Below, one piece after another: positions 16,348-25,876 of a stretch of DNA of 64,000 nt. Made by a program: the position numbers and the translations under genes. The notes under the pieces are model-generated. The model was not told where the DNA came from, did no database searches, and saw only the letters and a list, made by a program, of their open reading frames with translations. The stretch comes from CAUPWF01 sp963515125 (GTDB lineage Bacteria; Bacillota; Clostridia; Lachnospirales; Lachnospiraceae): positions 62,001 to 126,000 of the forward strand of contig JBQKKG010000006.1 of NCBI GenBank assembly GCA_052116865.1, given 5' to 3'. Position 1 is the stretch's first letter, and each line of letters opens with the position of its first letter.

Positions 16348-18996
16348 ATGGGAAAAGAACTAGAAACCAAATATGACCCAAAGGCGATTGAGAAAAAAAT
16401 ATATGAGAAATGGTGCGAAAAAAAATATTTTCATGCAGAAGTGGATCAAAGTAAAAAGCCATTTACAATTGTAATGCCACCACCTAATATTACGGGAAAG
16501 TTACACATGGGACATGCACTAGATAATACGCTACAAGATATTCTAATACGTTATAAAAGGATGCAAGGATTCGAAGCACTCTGGATTCCAGGAACAGACC
16601 ATGCCGCTATTTCTACTGAAGTTAAGGTAACAAATCAATTAAAAGCGGAGGGGATAGACAAGAAAGAATTAGGACGCGAAGGATTTTTAGAGAGAACATG
16701 GGAATGGAAAGAAGAATATGGTGGAGCAATTAAGGAACAATTAAAGAAGATTGGTGTGTCTTGTGATTGGGATAGAGAACGCTTTACTATGGATGAAGGT
16801 TGTTCCAAAGCAGTAGAGGATGTATTTATTAAGTTATATGAAGAAGGCTATATTTATAAAGGTTCTAGAATTATCAATTGGTGCCCGGTATGCAAAACAT
16901 CTCTTTCAGACGCAGAAGTGGAACATGAAGAGCAGGCAGGACATTTTTGGCATATTAAGTATCCGATTGTTGGGACTGATAGATATTTGGAAATTGCAAC
17001 AACACGTCCAGAAACTATGTTAGGCGATACTGCAATTGCAGTTCATCCAGATGATGAGAGGTATGCAGATATTGTTGGGAAGACAGTATTACTTCCACTT
17101 ATGAATAAAGAAATACCAATCGTAGCAGATTACTATGTAGATAAAGACTTTGGTACGGGAGCGGTTAAAATTACACCAGCTCATGATCCAAATGACTTTG
17201 AGGTAGGAAAACGTCATAATCTGCCTGAGATTAATATCATGAATGACGATGCAACCATTAATGAACTAGGTGGTAAGTATGCTGGGATGGATAGATATGA
17301 AGCAAGGAACGCTATGGTTGCAGACCTAAAAGAACAGGGATATCTTGTGAAAATTGAGGATCACACGCATAATGTAGGGACTCATGATAGATGCTGTACA
17401 ACTGTGGAACCATTGATAAAACAACAATGGTTTGTAAAGATGGAAGAGTTGGCAAAGCCAGCAATAGAGGCTTTGAAAAAGAAAGAGTTAAAATTTGTTC
17501 CAGAACGATTTGATAAAACTTATTTGCATTGGTTAGAAAATATTCGTGACTGGTGTATTTCTAGACAAATCTGGTGGGGGCATAGAATCCCTGCATATTA
17601 TTGTGATTCTTGTGGAGAGTTTGTAGTTGCACGAGAATTGCCTAACACATGTTCCCATTGTGGAGGCACTCATTTTACACAGGATGAGGATACCTTGGAT
17701 ACATGGTTCAGCTCAGCACTATGGCCATTTTCTACACTCGGTTGGCCTGAAGATACACAAGAGTTGGATTATTTTTATCCAACAGATGTATTGGTAACTG
17801 GATATGATATTATCTTCTTCTGGGTGATTCGTATGGTATTTTCGGGTTATGCACATACAGGAAAGTCTCCATTTGACACGGTACTAATTCATGGATTAGT
17901 TCGGGATGATCAAGGACGAAAAATGAGTAAATCACTTGGAAATGGGATTGATCCACTTGATGTTATTGAACAATATGGAGCAGATGCGTTACGATTAACG
18001 TTAGTAACGGGAAATGCACCTGGCAATGACATGCGCTTTTATTATGAAAGAGTCGAGGCGAGTAGAAACTTTGCCAATAAGGTTTGGAATGCTTCCCGAT
18101 TTATCATGATGAATATGGAAGGAAAGACAATAACAACCCCAGAGGATTTTCAATTAAAAACAGCAGATAGATGGATTCTTTCAAAGGTAAATACGTTAGC
18201 GAAAGAAGTAACAGAAAATATGGATAAATTTGAACTAGGAATTGCAGTTCAAAAGGTGTATGATTTTATTTGGGATGAATTCTGCGACTGGTATATAGAG
18301 ATTGCGAAGGAACGTATTTATCATGCAGAGTATGATTCGGATTCAGCAGAATATGCATTATGGACATTAAAGACGGTATTAGGCCAAGCATTAAAGTTAT
18401 TACATCCATTTATGCCATTTGTTACAGAAGAGATTTACAGTGCACTAGTACCAGAAGAAGAGTCTTTGATGATTTCACAATGGCCAGTGTACAAAGAAGA
18501 GTGGAACTTCCCAGTGATGGAAGAACTTATGGATCGTGTGAAAGCACTGGTGCGAGGCGTTCGAAATGTAAGAGCAGAGATGAATGTCCCTCACAATAAA
18601 AAGATTACGATTTATATTGTTTCTGAAAAACGTCAGATATGCGAGGGATTTGAATACCTTAAAAATTCAGCAAAAATGCTTGTTGGAGCAGCAAAGATAC
18701 GTGTACAATATACCAAGGCAGGTGTTCCTGTGGATGCAGTTTCCGTAGTGGTTCAAGACGCAGTTGCATATTTGCCATTAGAAGACCTTGTAGATAAAGA
18801 GCAAGAAATAGAGCGCTTGATGAAAGAGCAGGAAAAACTTGTGAAAGAACTTGCACGGGTAAACGGTATGTTAGCGAATGAGAAGTTTATAAGTAAAGCA
18901 CCGGAAGCAAAAATCAATGAAGAAAAAGAAAAGTTAGAAAAGTATACGCAAATGATGGAACAGGTGAAAGAAAGACTTACCATACTAAGTAAATAG
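16348..18996 (+). CDS. valS: Valyl-tRNA synthetase
   Basis: Charges tRNA(Val) with valine. The 882-residue class I synthetase has HMGH at 53-56, KMSKS at 525-529, a CP1 editing domain with TTRPETMLGDTAIAVHP, a zinc-like cysteine group around CDSCGEF and CSHCGGTHF, and a C-terminal coiled coil from about residue 815. The start ATG follows AAAGAGGAGAA. It is controlled by the T-box leader just upstream, so expression should rise when tRNA(Val) is uncharged. The next gene begins 25 bases after the stop. Confidence 0.98.
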   Translation: MGKELETKYDPKAIEKKIYEKWCEKKYFHAEVDQSKKPFTIVMPPPNITGKLHMGHALDNTLQDILIRYKRMQGFEALWIPGTDHAAISTEVKVTNQLKAEGIDKKELGREGFLERTWEWKEEYGGAIKEQLKKIGVSCDWDRERFTMDEGCSKAVEDVFIKLYEEGYIYKGSRIINWCPVCKTSLSDAEVEHEEQAGHFWHIKYPIVGTDRYLEIATTRPETMLGDTAIAVHPDDERYADIVGKTVLLPLMNKEIPIVADYYVDKDFGTGAVKITPAHDPNDFEVGKRHNLPEINIMNDDATINELGGKYAGMDRYEARNAMVADLKEQGYLVKIEDHTHNVGTHDRCCTTVEPLIKQQWFVKMEELAKPAIEALKKKELKFVPERFDKTYLHWLENIRDWCISRQIWWGHRIPAYYCDSCGEFVVARELPNTCSHCGGTHFTQDEDTLDTWFSSALWPFSTLGWPEDTQELDYFYPTDVLVTGYDIIFFWVIRMVFSGYAHTGKSPFDTVLIHGLVRDDQGRKMSKSLGNGIDPLDVIEQYGADALRLTLVTGNAPGNDMRFYYERVEASRNFANKVWNASRFIMMNMEGKTITTPEDFQLKTADRWILSKVNTLAKEVTENMDKFELGIAVQKVYDFIWDEFCDWYIEIAKERIYHAEYDSDSAEYALWTLKTVLGQALKLLHPFMPFVTEEIYSALVPEEESLMISQWPVYKEEWNFPVMEELMDRVKALVRGVRNVRAEMNVPHNKKITIYIVSEKRQICEGFEYLKNSAKMLVGAAKIRVQYTKAGVPVDAVSVVVQDAVAYLPLEDLVDKEQEIERLMKEQEKLVKELARVNGMLANEKFISKAPEAKINEEKEKLEKYTQMMEQVKERLTILSK

Positions 18997-19021
18997 GGTT
19001 ATAGATAGTGAGAGGTTTTGT

Positions 19022-21253
19022 ATGAAATATATAAAAAAGCCAGACTGGAAAGGTCTGGCTGCTAAGATCAAGAATCTTAAGAAGGAAGATATAAAAGAAT
19101 ATTGGACAAAAAAAACAGAACGTAGAAAGAAGATTCTAGAAGCACGCAGGAATAGTGCGTTGGCAAAAAAAATGGAGCCAGTCTACAGAATAATGAATCG
19201 ATATTCTTTGGTATTTCACGCTCTTTTAGCTATGATTTTAAACTTTTTTATAGAATTAATATCTAGACATTCCATAGTAGAGGCATGGGTGTATATGGTG
19301 AATTCACCATTGGTCTTTTTATATAATTCATTCTTAATATTTATTACATTTTCGCTTGTATATTTAGTGCGGAGACGTACATTTACCAGAATTATAATAA
19401 GTGTGATATGGTTGGCACTTGGAATCAGCAACGGATATATGTTGATGAAACGTGTCACCCCATTTAATGCACAGGATCTAAAAGTTGCAAGGGATGCAAT
19501 AACACTCATTAACTCCTATTTTAATCCATTGGAATTGATTCTATTGGGAGTAGGAATTGCAGCAGTATTGCTTTGGTTAGTCGCGATGTGGCGACGTGGA
19601 GGCCAGTTTAAAGGAAAGATGCATCGAGTGATTGCAGGAATAGGGGTAGTATTCTGGTTCGGATTATATATGATTACAACCAATATAGCCATTGATAAGA
19701 GGGTAGTATCTAACTATTTTGGGAATATTGCGTTCGCATATGAAGATTATGGATTCCCGTATTGCTTTGTATCCAGTGTGTTTAATACCGGAATTACGCA
19801 ACCTAATGATTATAATAAAAAGACAATTATGGCTATTTCCGATAATGGAGCGATTACGGAATCAAGTACAAAAATAGCAGAAAATAAAAGACCCAATGTG
19901 ATTTTTGTTCAGTTGGAATCCTTTTTTGATACTGCGGAGTTAGAATTCTTACAGACGTCAGATGATCCACTGCCAAATCTCAGGAATTTATTTGCAAATT
20001 ATTCCACTGGGTACTTCAAGGTACCATCGGTTGGGGCAGGGACTGCGAATACAGAATTTGAGGTATTAACCGGAATGAACCTTAGGTATTTTGGACCGGG
20101 TGAATATCCATACAAAACTGTTCTAAAAGATGAAACATGTGAAAGTGCAGCAACTGCATTGAAATCATTGGGATATGGGGCACATGCACTGCATAATAAT
20201 GGCGGGAATTTTTATAGTCGAGCAAAGGTATTTAATAACATTGGATTTGACAGTTTTACAAGTAAAGAATTTATGAATATCTTACAAATGACAGAAAACG
20301 GATGGCCGAAAGATGAGATTTTGACACAACATATTATGGAATCCATGGATACTACAGAGCAACAGGATTTTGTGTTCTGTGTCTCCGTACAGGGGCATGG
20401 GGAGTATCCAGAAGAGAAAGTGTTGGAAAACCCGAAAATTACGGTCAGTGGTTTAGAAGATGAAGGAAGGACAAATGCGTGGGAATATTACGTGAACCAA
20501 GTGTATGAGATGGACCAATTTGTTGGGGATCTAATTGCAGCAGTGGAGGAGCGAGATGAACCAAGCGTAGTTGTTTTCTATGGAGATCACTTGCCAACGA
20601 TGGGGTTAGAAGCCGAGGATATGAAGAGCAGATACCTATATAACACGAATTATGTGATTTGGGACAACATTGGATTAAAAAAAGAGGACAGAAATATTGC
20701 TTCTTATCAAATCATGGCCGATGTGTTTGAAAAACTAGATATTCATTCAGGGACAATATTTAACTATCATCAAAAACGAAGACAAACGAAGGATTATCTA
20801 CTGGATTTAGAATTATTACAATATGACATTTTGTATGGCAAGCAATACGTATATAAAGGGCAAAAGCCTATCATTGAAGGGGATATGCAAATGGGTATTC
20901 GAGATGTTATATTAAAAAATGTAGTTTCTCATTTAGACGGAACCAATAGTTTGTATGGAGAGAATTTTACAAAAGCAAGTAAGGTCTATATCAATGACGA
21001 AAAACAAAAAAGCACATTTTTAAATAATACAAGAATGGAATTACAAGAATCTCAACTTAAAAATGGTGATATCATTACGGTTAGTCAGGTGGGTTCTAGC
21101 AATACAATTTTTAGAACTTCAAAGCAATACGAGTATCTGGACGGTAAATTAACAGAGGTTCCAGAGGTGATTCAAACAGAAGATGATGCAACGATAGACG
21201 AGACTGATGGTGAAGTACAGACAGATCAGAATAAAGTGGATGGAGCAGAATAG
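19022..21253 (+). CDS. LTA-synthase-family membrane sulfatase-fold protein
   Basis: A 743-residue membrane enzyme related to lipoteichoic acid synthase. A basic cytoplasmic N-terminus (1-60) is followed by five hydrophobic segments (about 62-235) and an extracellular alkaline-phosphatase-fold domain (about 290-590). The nucleophile threonine lies in GAGTANTEFEVLTGMN, and VVFYGDHLPTMG carries metal ligands. The C-terminus adds an acidic tail (PEVIQTEDDATIDETDG). It probably transfers glycerol phosphate to a surface polymer. It sits 25 bases after valS, and folC overlaps its stop codon by one base. Which polymer is made is not shown. Confidence 0.87.
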   Translation: MKYIKKPDWKGLAAKIKNLKKEDIKEYWTKKTERRKKILEARRNSALAKKMEPVYRIMNRYSLVFHALLAMILNFFIELISRHSIVEAWVYMVNSPLVFLYNSFLIFITFSLVYLVRRRTFTRIIISVIWLALGISNGYMLMKRVTPFNAQDLKVARDAITLINSYFNPLELILLGVGIAAVLLWLVAMWRRGGQFKGKMHRVIAGIGVVFWFGLYMITTNIAIDKRVVSNYFGNIAFAYEDYGFPYCFVSSVFNTGITQPNDYNKKTIMAISDNGAITESSTKIAENKRPNVIFVQLESFFDTAELEFLQTSDDPLPNLRNLFANYSTGYFKVPSVGAGTANTEFEVLTGMNLRYFGPGEYPYKTVLKDETCESAATALKSLGYGAHALHNNGGNFYSRAKVFNNIGFDSFTSKEFMNILQMTENGWPKDEILTQHIMESMDTTEQQDFVFCVSVQGHGEYPEEKVLENPKITVSGLEDEGRTNAWEYYVNQVYEMDQFVGDLIAAVEERDEPSVVVFYGDHLPTMGLEAEDMKSRYLYNTNYVIWDNIGLKKEDRNIASYQIMADVFEKLDIHSGTIFNYHQKRRQTKDYLLDLELLQYDILYGKQYVYKGQKPIIEGDMQMGIRDVILKNVVSHLDGTNSLYGENFTKASKVYINDEKQKSTFLNNTRMELQESQLKNGDIITVSQVGSSNTIFRTSKQYEYLDGKLTEVPEVIQTEDDATIDETDGEVQTDQNKVDGAE

Positions 21254-22563
21254 TGAATTATCAGGATGCGGTAGAGTATATATTAGGTATTCAAAAATTT
21301 ACAAAAAAACATGATGAAAATCATACAGTAGAATTCTTGAAAAGATTAGGTGTATATGAGTCTACAGGTCATATTATTCATGTAGCCGGGACCAATGGAA
21401 AGGGGTCTGTATGTGCATATTTACAGGCTCTTTTACTAGCGGATCATAAAGATGTGGGGATGTTTACCTCTCCACATCTTGTGAACATAAACGAACGTAT
21501 CCGGATAAATGGTATGGACATTTCTGACGAAGAATTTTTAGTATGTTTTCAGAGGACGTTAGATGTTGTGAAGCAGATGGAACAAGACGGAATTGCTCAT
21601 CCGACATTTTTTGAATTTCTGGTGGGAATGGCAATGGTAGCATTTCAAAGAAGTCATATGGAATATATCATTTTGGAGACAGGGCTTGGTGGAAGATTAG
21701 ATGCGACCAATGCATTTTTAAAACCATTGTTAACAGTTATTACTTCTATTAGTAAAGATCATACGGCAATTCTGGGGGATACAATCGAACAAATTGCCAA
21801 GGAAAAAGCAGGAATTATAAAAAAGAATGTGCCAGTAATCTTTGATGGCAATAACGGACAAAGCGCTCAGGTCATTCGACAAAGAGCAGACTTCTTACAT
21901 GCGCCGTGTAGAGAAATCACGAAAAATGCGTACGAAATTAAAGAAATCAAGGACAAACATATTGCATTTTTAAGCCTAAATGCGTATTATGAATATACTA
22001 CATGGCAGTTATCTAATCCAGGGCTCTATCAGGTTGATAATGCGATGTTGGCTCTAGAAGCAATGGCATATATAAAAAAAGCTTCTAATCAGAAGCCCAA
22101 GATAGAACACTATAGACAGGCAATGGAAGCAGTGCATTGGGAAGGAAGACTAGAAGAAGTATGTAAGAATATGTATGTAGATGGGGCGCATAATATAGGG
22201 GCAATTGAACGGTTTGTAGAAACGATACAAGAGGTATTTAAAAAGCGTGAAGTAGTCATTTTATTTTCAGCAGTACAAGACAAAGAATATGAATCTATGA
22301 TTGCATATTTGTGTAAGCATATCGAGGCAAAAGCATATATTATTACAGCAATTAGGGATATACGTGCTACGAAAACAGAAGAGTTGTCTCGCATATTTCA
22401 AACATATACAGATCGAAAAGTTATAATAAAAGAAACACTTTCAGAAGCGTGGATGTGTGCAAAAGAAGAAAAGGGAAACGACGGAGTTGTATATTGTATC
22501 GGTTCCTTATATTTGGTGGGTATGATTAAGGAATTAATAGCAGGAGGTAATATACATGCTTAA
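21253..22563 (+). CDS. folC: Folylpolyglutamate/dihydrofolate synthase
   Basis: ATP-dependent ligase that adds glutamate to folates. The 436-residue protein has the Mur-ligase P-loop HVAGTNGKGSVCAYLQ near residue 43, the block TSPHLVNINERIRING, ETGLGGRLDATN and the C-terminal VDGAHNIGAIERF. A GTG start overlaps the last base of the preceding stop codon (TAGTG), with GGAG 8 bases upstream, so translation is coupled to the LTA-synthase-like gene. A small ORF begins within its last codons. Confidence 0.94.
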   Translation: MNYQDAVEYILGIQKFTKKHDENHTVEFLKRLGVYESTGHIIHVAGTNGKGSVCAYLQALLLADHKDVGMFTSPHLVNINERIRINGMDISDEEFLVCFQRTLDVVKQMEQDGIAHPTFFEFLVGMAMVAFQRSHMEYIILETGLGGRLDATNAFLKPLLTVITSISKDHTAILGDTIEQIAKEKAGIIKKNVPVIFDGNNGQSAQVIRQRADFLHAPCREITKNAYEIKEIKDKHIAFLSLNAYYEYTTWQLSNPGLYQVDNAMLALEAMAYIKKASNQKPKIEHYRQAMEAVHWEGRLEEVCKNMYVDGAHNIGAIERFVETIQEVFKKREVVILFSAVQDKEYESMIAYLCKHIEAKAYIITAIRDIRATKTEELSRIFQTYTDRKVIIKETLSEAWMCAKEEKGNDGVVYCIGSLYLVGMIKELIAGGNIHA

Positions 22564-22690
22564 CTTTGAAGAAGAATTGAAAAAATTCAAACCGAGTTTG
22601 GAAGTTGAAAATATAGAAAATGCGGTATATCAGGAAGATTTAACAGATATGACGGATATATTGAGAGAAATGTTAGAACAGACAAAGTAA
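22556..22690 (+). CDS. Small conserved-looking protein, 44 residues
   Basis: ATG 22556 follows a perfect AGGAGG (8 bases spacing) and overlaps the end of folC by 8 bases. The product begins MLNFEEELKKFKPSLEVEN and is strongly acidic, soluble and predicted helical, ending EMLEQTK. The strong ribosome site and the tight fit between folC and the TPR gene support a real gene. No function is recognised; it has no cysteine, signal peptide or membrane segment. Confidence 0.7.
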   Translation: MLNFEEELKKFKPSLEVENIENAVYQEDLTDMTDILREMLEQTK

Positions 22691-22714
22691 GTAGAAAGAT
22701 TACGGTGGGAGTTT

Positions 22715-24055
22715 ATGGAATATACGAAGAAGATCTTGTATCAATCCAATTATTGGTATAATGATGGTCTAAAGAAAGCCAACATTCACGATTTGTCTGG
22801 AGCAATGGTTTCTCTTAGACGGAGCTTACAATATAATAGGGAAAACATTGCAGCAAGAAATTTACTTGGTCTGGTCTATTATGGCCGAGGGGAAGTGGCA
22901 GAAGGGCTTGTAGAATGGATAATCAGCAAGAACTTAAAGCAGCACGATAATGTAGCGAACTACTTTATCAAGAAAGTGCAAGAGACACCCAGTGAATTAG
23001 AAGCGGTCAATCAATCAATTAAAAAATATAATCAATGTCTTGTATATTGCGAACAGGATGGAGAAGATCTGGCAATTATCCAACTAAAAAAGATTGTGGC
23101 GTCTCATCCGAATTATTTAAAAGCACATCAGCTGTTATCATTATTATATTTAAAAACAGAACAATATGCTAAAGCCAGACAGTCACTGCGTAAGGCTCAT
23201 AAGATTGATACTACGAATGATATTACATTACATTACATGCATGAGTTAAATCAGTTGAAGGGCCAGAAGGTTAAAGAAGTAAAAGATGCTACAGTTACAT
23301 ACAATCTTGGAAATGAAACCATAATTCAGCCTGTTTCTGCAACTTTAAAAGATAATGCGAGTACCATTACAATTGTGAATATTATAATTGGTATTTTAAT
23401 TGGCGCAGCGGTTGTATGGTTCTTGATTGTGCCATCTGTAAATGAATCAAAATTAAGTGCCAATAATAAGGTGATTGTTGAATATAGTGATCAAATAGCA
23501 GCCAATAAGGCGGAAATAAGTGCGTTGAAAAAGGAACTGGAAACTTATCGTTCATCTAGTGATGAAGCAGAGGCAACGTTAGCGAATGCAGCAACTACTG
23601 CCACTAGCTATGAAGCGTTGCTAACAGTATCAGAACATTATAATTCTTCCAGTTATAGCAATAGTACTTTGGCAGAGGAGTTATTGACTATTAATCCAGA
23701 GTCTTTAGGGACACAGGGGAGAAGCGTCTACGATACAATTGCTGCGGAAGTATTTCCAAGTGTTTGCACAAAAGACTTCAAAGCGGCAAAGGAAAGTTAT
23801 GATGTAGCAGATTATGCAGGAGCCATTGCAAAATTAGAAAAAATTATGCAGATGGATGAAAGCTTCCAAGAGGGGCAAGCTATGCTTTTATTAGGAAATG
23901 CATATACAAAGAATAACGAAACAGATAAGGCAGCAGAAAAATATAACAAAGTTATGGAAGTATTTCCAGGAACAGATGTTGCTACAGCGGCAGAAAAAGG
24001 GCTCAAAGGTGAACTCGAGGATAATGCAACAAATACACCACAAGAGGAAGAATAA
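22715..24055 (+). CDS. TPR-repeat membrane protein
   Basis: A 446-residue protein with N-terminal tetratricopeptide repeats (about 15-190), a single transmembrane helix (about 220-240, IVNIIIGILIGAAVVWFLIV), a short coiled coil (about 250-285) and C-terminal TPRs (about 355-425) ending in an acidic tail. The topology suggests a cytoplasmic N-terminal and an external C-terminal scaffold domain. It lies 24 bases after the small ORF in the folC transcript and ends before a terminator that isolates it from spoIIAA. No partner is evident; a role in cell envelope or division complexes is only a guess. Confidence 0.75.
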   Translation: MEYTKKILYQSNYWYNDGLKKANIHDLSGAMVSLRRSLQYNRENIAARNLLGLVYYGRGEVAEGLVEWIISKNLKQHDNVANYFIKKVQETPSELEAVNQSIKKYNQCLVYCEQDGEDLAIIQLKKIVASHPNYLKAHQLLSLLYLKTEQYAKARQSLRKAHKIDTTNDITLHYMHELNQLKGQKVKEVKDATVTYNLGNETIIQPVSATLKDNASTITIVNIIIGILIGAAVVWFLIVPSVNESKLSANNKVIVEYSDQIAANKAEISALKKELETYRSSSDEAEATLANAATTATSYEALLTVSEHYNSSSYSNSTLAEELLTINPESLGTQGRSVYDTIAAEVFPSVCTKDFKAAKESYDVADYAGAIAKLEKIMQMDESFQEGQAMLLLGNAYTKNNETDKAAEKYNKVMEVFPGTDVATAAEKGLKGELEDNATNTPQEEE

Positions 24056-24070
24056 CGACTTACTTAAGAA

Positions 24071-24099
24071 AAGAGATATGCAAAGGCATATCTCTTTTT
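24071..24099 (+). terminator. Rho-independent terminator before spoIIAA
   Basis: AAGAGATATGC and GCATATCTCTT form a perfect 11-pair stem with an AAAG loop and a T run. It separates the folC-TPR transcript from the sporulation genes. Confidence 0.88.
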
Positions 24100-24134
24100 G
24101 CGCAAAAGCAAGACATAATAAGGGGGAAAGAAGC

Positions 24135-24452
24135 ATGAAATATCAAATTGAGGAAAATTGCCTTACGGTATATTTGCCAGAGGACTTAGATCACTTTAGC
24201 GCAGAACAAATGAGAAAAAAGATGGATTCGCTTATTGAAAGAAATCATATTAAGTATTTGATATTTGATTTTCAGGATACAAATTTTATGGACAGTTCTG
24301 GAATCGGAGTGATTATGGGAAGGTATAAACTGATTTACTTACTTGGGGGAGAAGTATGGGCAGTTCATGCAAACACTCGTATCAAAAAAATATTGGTCAT
24401 GTCTGGAGTAACAAAAATAATGCAGATATATGAGGAGGAAAAACAAGTATGA
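24135..24452 (+). CDS. spoIIAA: Anti-sigma-F factor antagonist SpoIIAA
   Basis: STAS-domain protein that frees sigma-F from SpoIIAB in the forespore. The 105-residue product has the phosphorylation site FMDSSGIGVIMGRY, with Ser55 the expected phosphoserine. The start is ATG 24135, behind AGGGGGAAAG; longer in-frame versions run into the upstream terminator and are not real. It overlaps spoIIAB by four bases, as is usual. Only about 35 bases separate the terminator from the ATG, and I could not find a convincing sigma-H promoter there. Confidence 0.96.
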   Translation: MKYQIEENCLTVYLPEDLDHFSAEQMRKKMDSLIERNHIKYLIFDFQDTNFMDSSGIGVIMGRYKLIYLLGGEVWAVHANTRIKKILVMSGVTKIMQIYEEEKQV

Positions 24453-24904
24453 AAAACACCAATGAAATGGAATTAATATTCGATGGTTATTCGTCCAACG
24501 AAGGCTTCGCAAGGGTTGCAGTAGCGGCATTTATGACGCAATTAAATCCAACGTTAGAAGAAGTAGCAGATGTAAAGACTGCAATTTCAGAAGCAGTCAC
24601 AAATGCAATTATTCATGGATATGAGAGTGAAGTACATAAAATAAAAATTCACTGTTCGATTGAACAGGGTACATTTTATGCAGAAGTCATTGATACAGGT
24701 ATAGGGATTGAAAATATTGAGCAGGCAATGGAACCATTATTTACCACAAAACCTGAACTAGAAAGGTCTGGTATGGGATTTGCATTTATGGAGGCGTTCA
24801 TGGATAAAATAAGTGTTACGTCAGAGGCTGGAAAAGGTACCTGTGTCAAAATGGAAAAAACAATTGGAAAAGGAAGGGAGCTATGGACCACACAATCGCT
24901 TTAA
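24449..24904 (+). CDS. spoIIAB: Anti-sigma-F factor and kinase SpoIIAB
   Basis: GHKL-type ATPase that binds sigma-F and phosphorylates SpoIIAA. The 151-residue protein has the N box EAVTNAIIHGYES, G1 DTGIGIENI and G2-like ERSGMGFAFMEAF. It overlaps both neighbours (spoIIAA by 4 bases, sigF by 22), so the three products are translationally coupled, consistent with the stoichiometric control known for this operon. Length and motifs are standard. Confidence 0.96.
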   Translation: MKNTNEMELIFDGYSSNEGFARVAVAAFMTQLNPTLEEVADVKTAISEAVTNAIIHGYESEVHKIKIHCSIEQGTFYAEVIDTGIGIENIEQAMEPLFTTKPELERSGMGFAFMEAFMDKISVTSEAGKGTCVKMEKTIGKGRELWTTQSL

Positions 24905-25596
24905 TCAAACAAGCACACGAGGGCGATAAAAGAGCGAGAGAACAATTAGTAGAGGAGAATGTTGGTCTAGTATGGTGTATTGTCAAAAGATTTAATGGAA
25001 GGGGTGCAGAGACAGAAGACTTATTTCAAATAGGCAGTATTGGACTTTTAAAGGCAATTGACAAATTTGATTTTAATTACGAAGTCAAATTTTCCACATA
25101 TGCAGTTCCAATGATATCGGGAGAAATCAAACGATTTCTAAGAGATGATGGAATGATTAAAGTTAGTCGTTCATTAAAAGAATTGTCTTATAAGGCATAT
25201 CTAGTACGTGAACAGTTACAGACGCAGTGGAATCGGGAACCAACATTAGAAGAACTAGCAAAAGAAATGCAGGTGGAGAAAGAAGAATTAGCATTGGCAT
25301 TTGAATCTAGTGGTGAGATTGAATCCTTGCATAAGCCCATCTATCAAAAAGATGGAAATGAAATTCAATTAATGGATAAGCTAGAAGAGAAAGAGGGAAA
25401 AGAAGAAGAACTTTTAAATCGCATGCTATTACAGCAATTGCTAGAGAATTTAGAGAAAGAAGAAAGAACATTAATCTATTTAAGATATTTTTCCAATATG
25501 ACGCAATCGGAAGTAGGGAGAAAATTAGGAATATCCCAAGTTCAGGTCTCACGTCTGGAAAAGAAAATCTTAAAAAATATGCGAGAACAGCTATAG
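24883..25596 (+). CDS. sigF: Forespore RNA polymerase sigma-F factor
   Basis: First compartment-specific sigma factor of sporulation. The 237-residue protein has sigma-70 region 2 (EDLFQIGSIGLLKAIDKFDF and FSTYAVPMISGEIKRF), region 3 (about 105-150) and region 4 with the helix-turn-helix MTQSEVGRKLGISQVQVSRL. The N-terminal segment before region 2 is short, as in SigF rather than SigG; the preceding spoIIAB gene makes the assignment secure. A spoVA operon follows 109 bases after the stop. Confidence 0.96.
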   Translation: MDHTIALIKQAHEGDKRAREQLVEENVGLVWCIVKRFNGRGAETEDLFQIGSIGLLKAIDKFDFNYEVKFSTYAVPMISGEIKRFLRDDGMIKVSRSLKELSYKAYLVREQLQTQWNREPTLEELAKEMQVEKEELALAFESSGEIESLHKPIYQKDGNEIQLMDKLEEKEGKEEELLNRMLLQQLLENLEKEERTLIYLRYFSNMTQSEVGRKLGISQVQVSRLEKKILKNMREQL

Positions 25597-25626
25597 AATT
25601 GAACCAAAATAGAAAGCATACCTTAT

Positions 25627-25655
25627 GTATAATTTTCCATATAAAAGCCATAATA
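25627..25655 (+). promoter_or_regulatory. Candidate sigma-G/sigma-F promoter of the spoVA operon
   Basis: GTATA (25627-25631), 17-base spacer, CATAATA (25649-25655). Both boxes fit the Bacillus sigma-G consensus as I know it (GHATR and CATWHTA). It lies 51 bases before the small ORF that heads the operon, between sigF and spoVAA. Confidence 0.65.
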
Positions 25656-25705
25656 AGCCGTAGATTATTAGATTATAATCATGCAATGAAAGGCGGTGTA
25701 AAGAA

Positions 25706-25876
25706 ATGGAACATGGAAGAAAAAAACTACGGGTATGCTTAATTTGTGTAGTTTTTTTGGCTATTGTGGTAGGACTTTTCTATTACTATTATGATGTGCA
25801 GCAAAGTGAAATGACAGGGGAAGGTACTCTGGTAGAATGGACAGGAATGGAGACGTATGATAGATGGCCGTTGTAA
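25706..25876 (+). CDS. Small single-pass membrane protein at the head of the spoVA operon
   Basis: A 56-residue protein with a basic start (MEHGRKKLRV), one membrane helix (CLICVVFLAIVVGLFYYYY, about 11-29) and a short external acidic tail ending YDRWPL. The ATG has AGGCGGTG 9 bases upstream, and the gene overlaps spoVAA by 13 bases. It lies just downstream of the sigma-G-like promoter, so it is probably made in the forespore. I do not recognise it as a known SpoVA subunit. Confidence 0.68.
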   Translation: MEHGRKKLRVCLICVVFLAIVVGLFYYYYDVQQSEMTGEGTLVEWTGMETYDRWPL

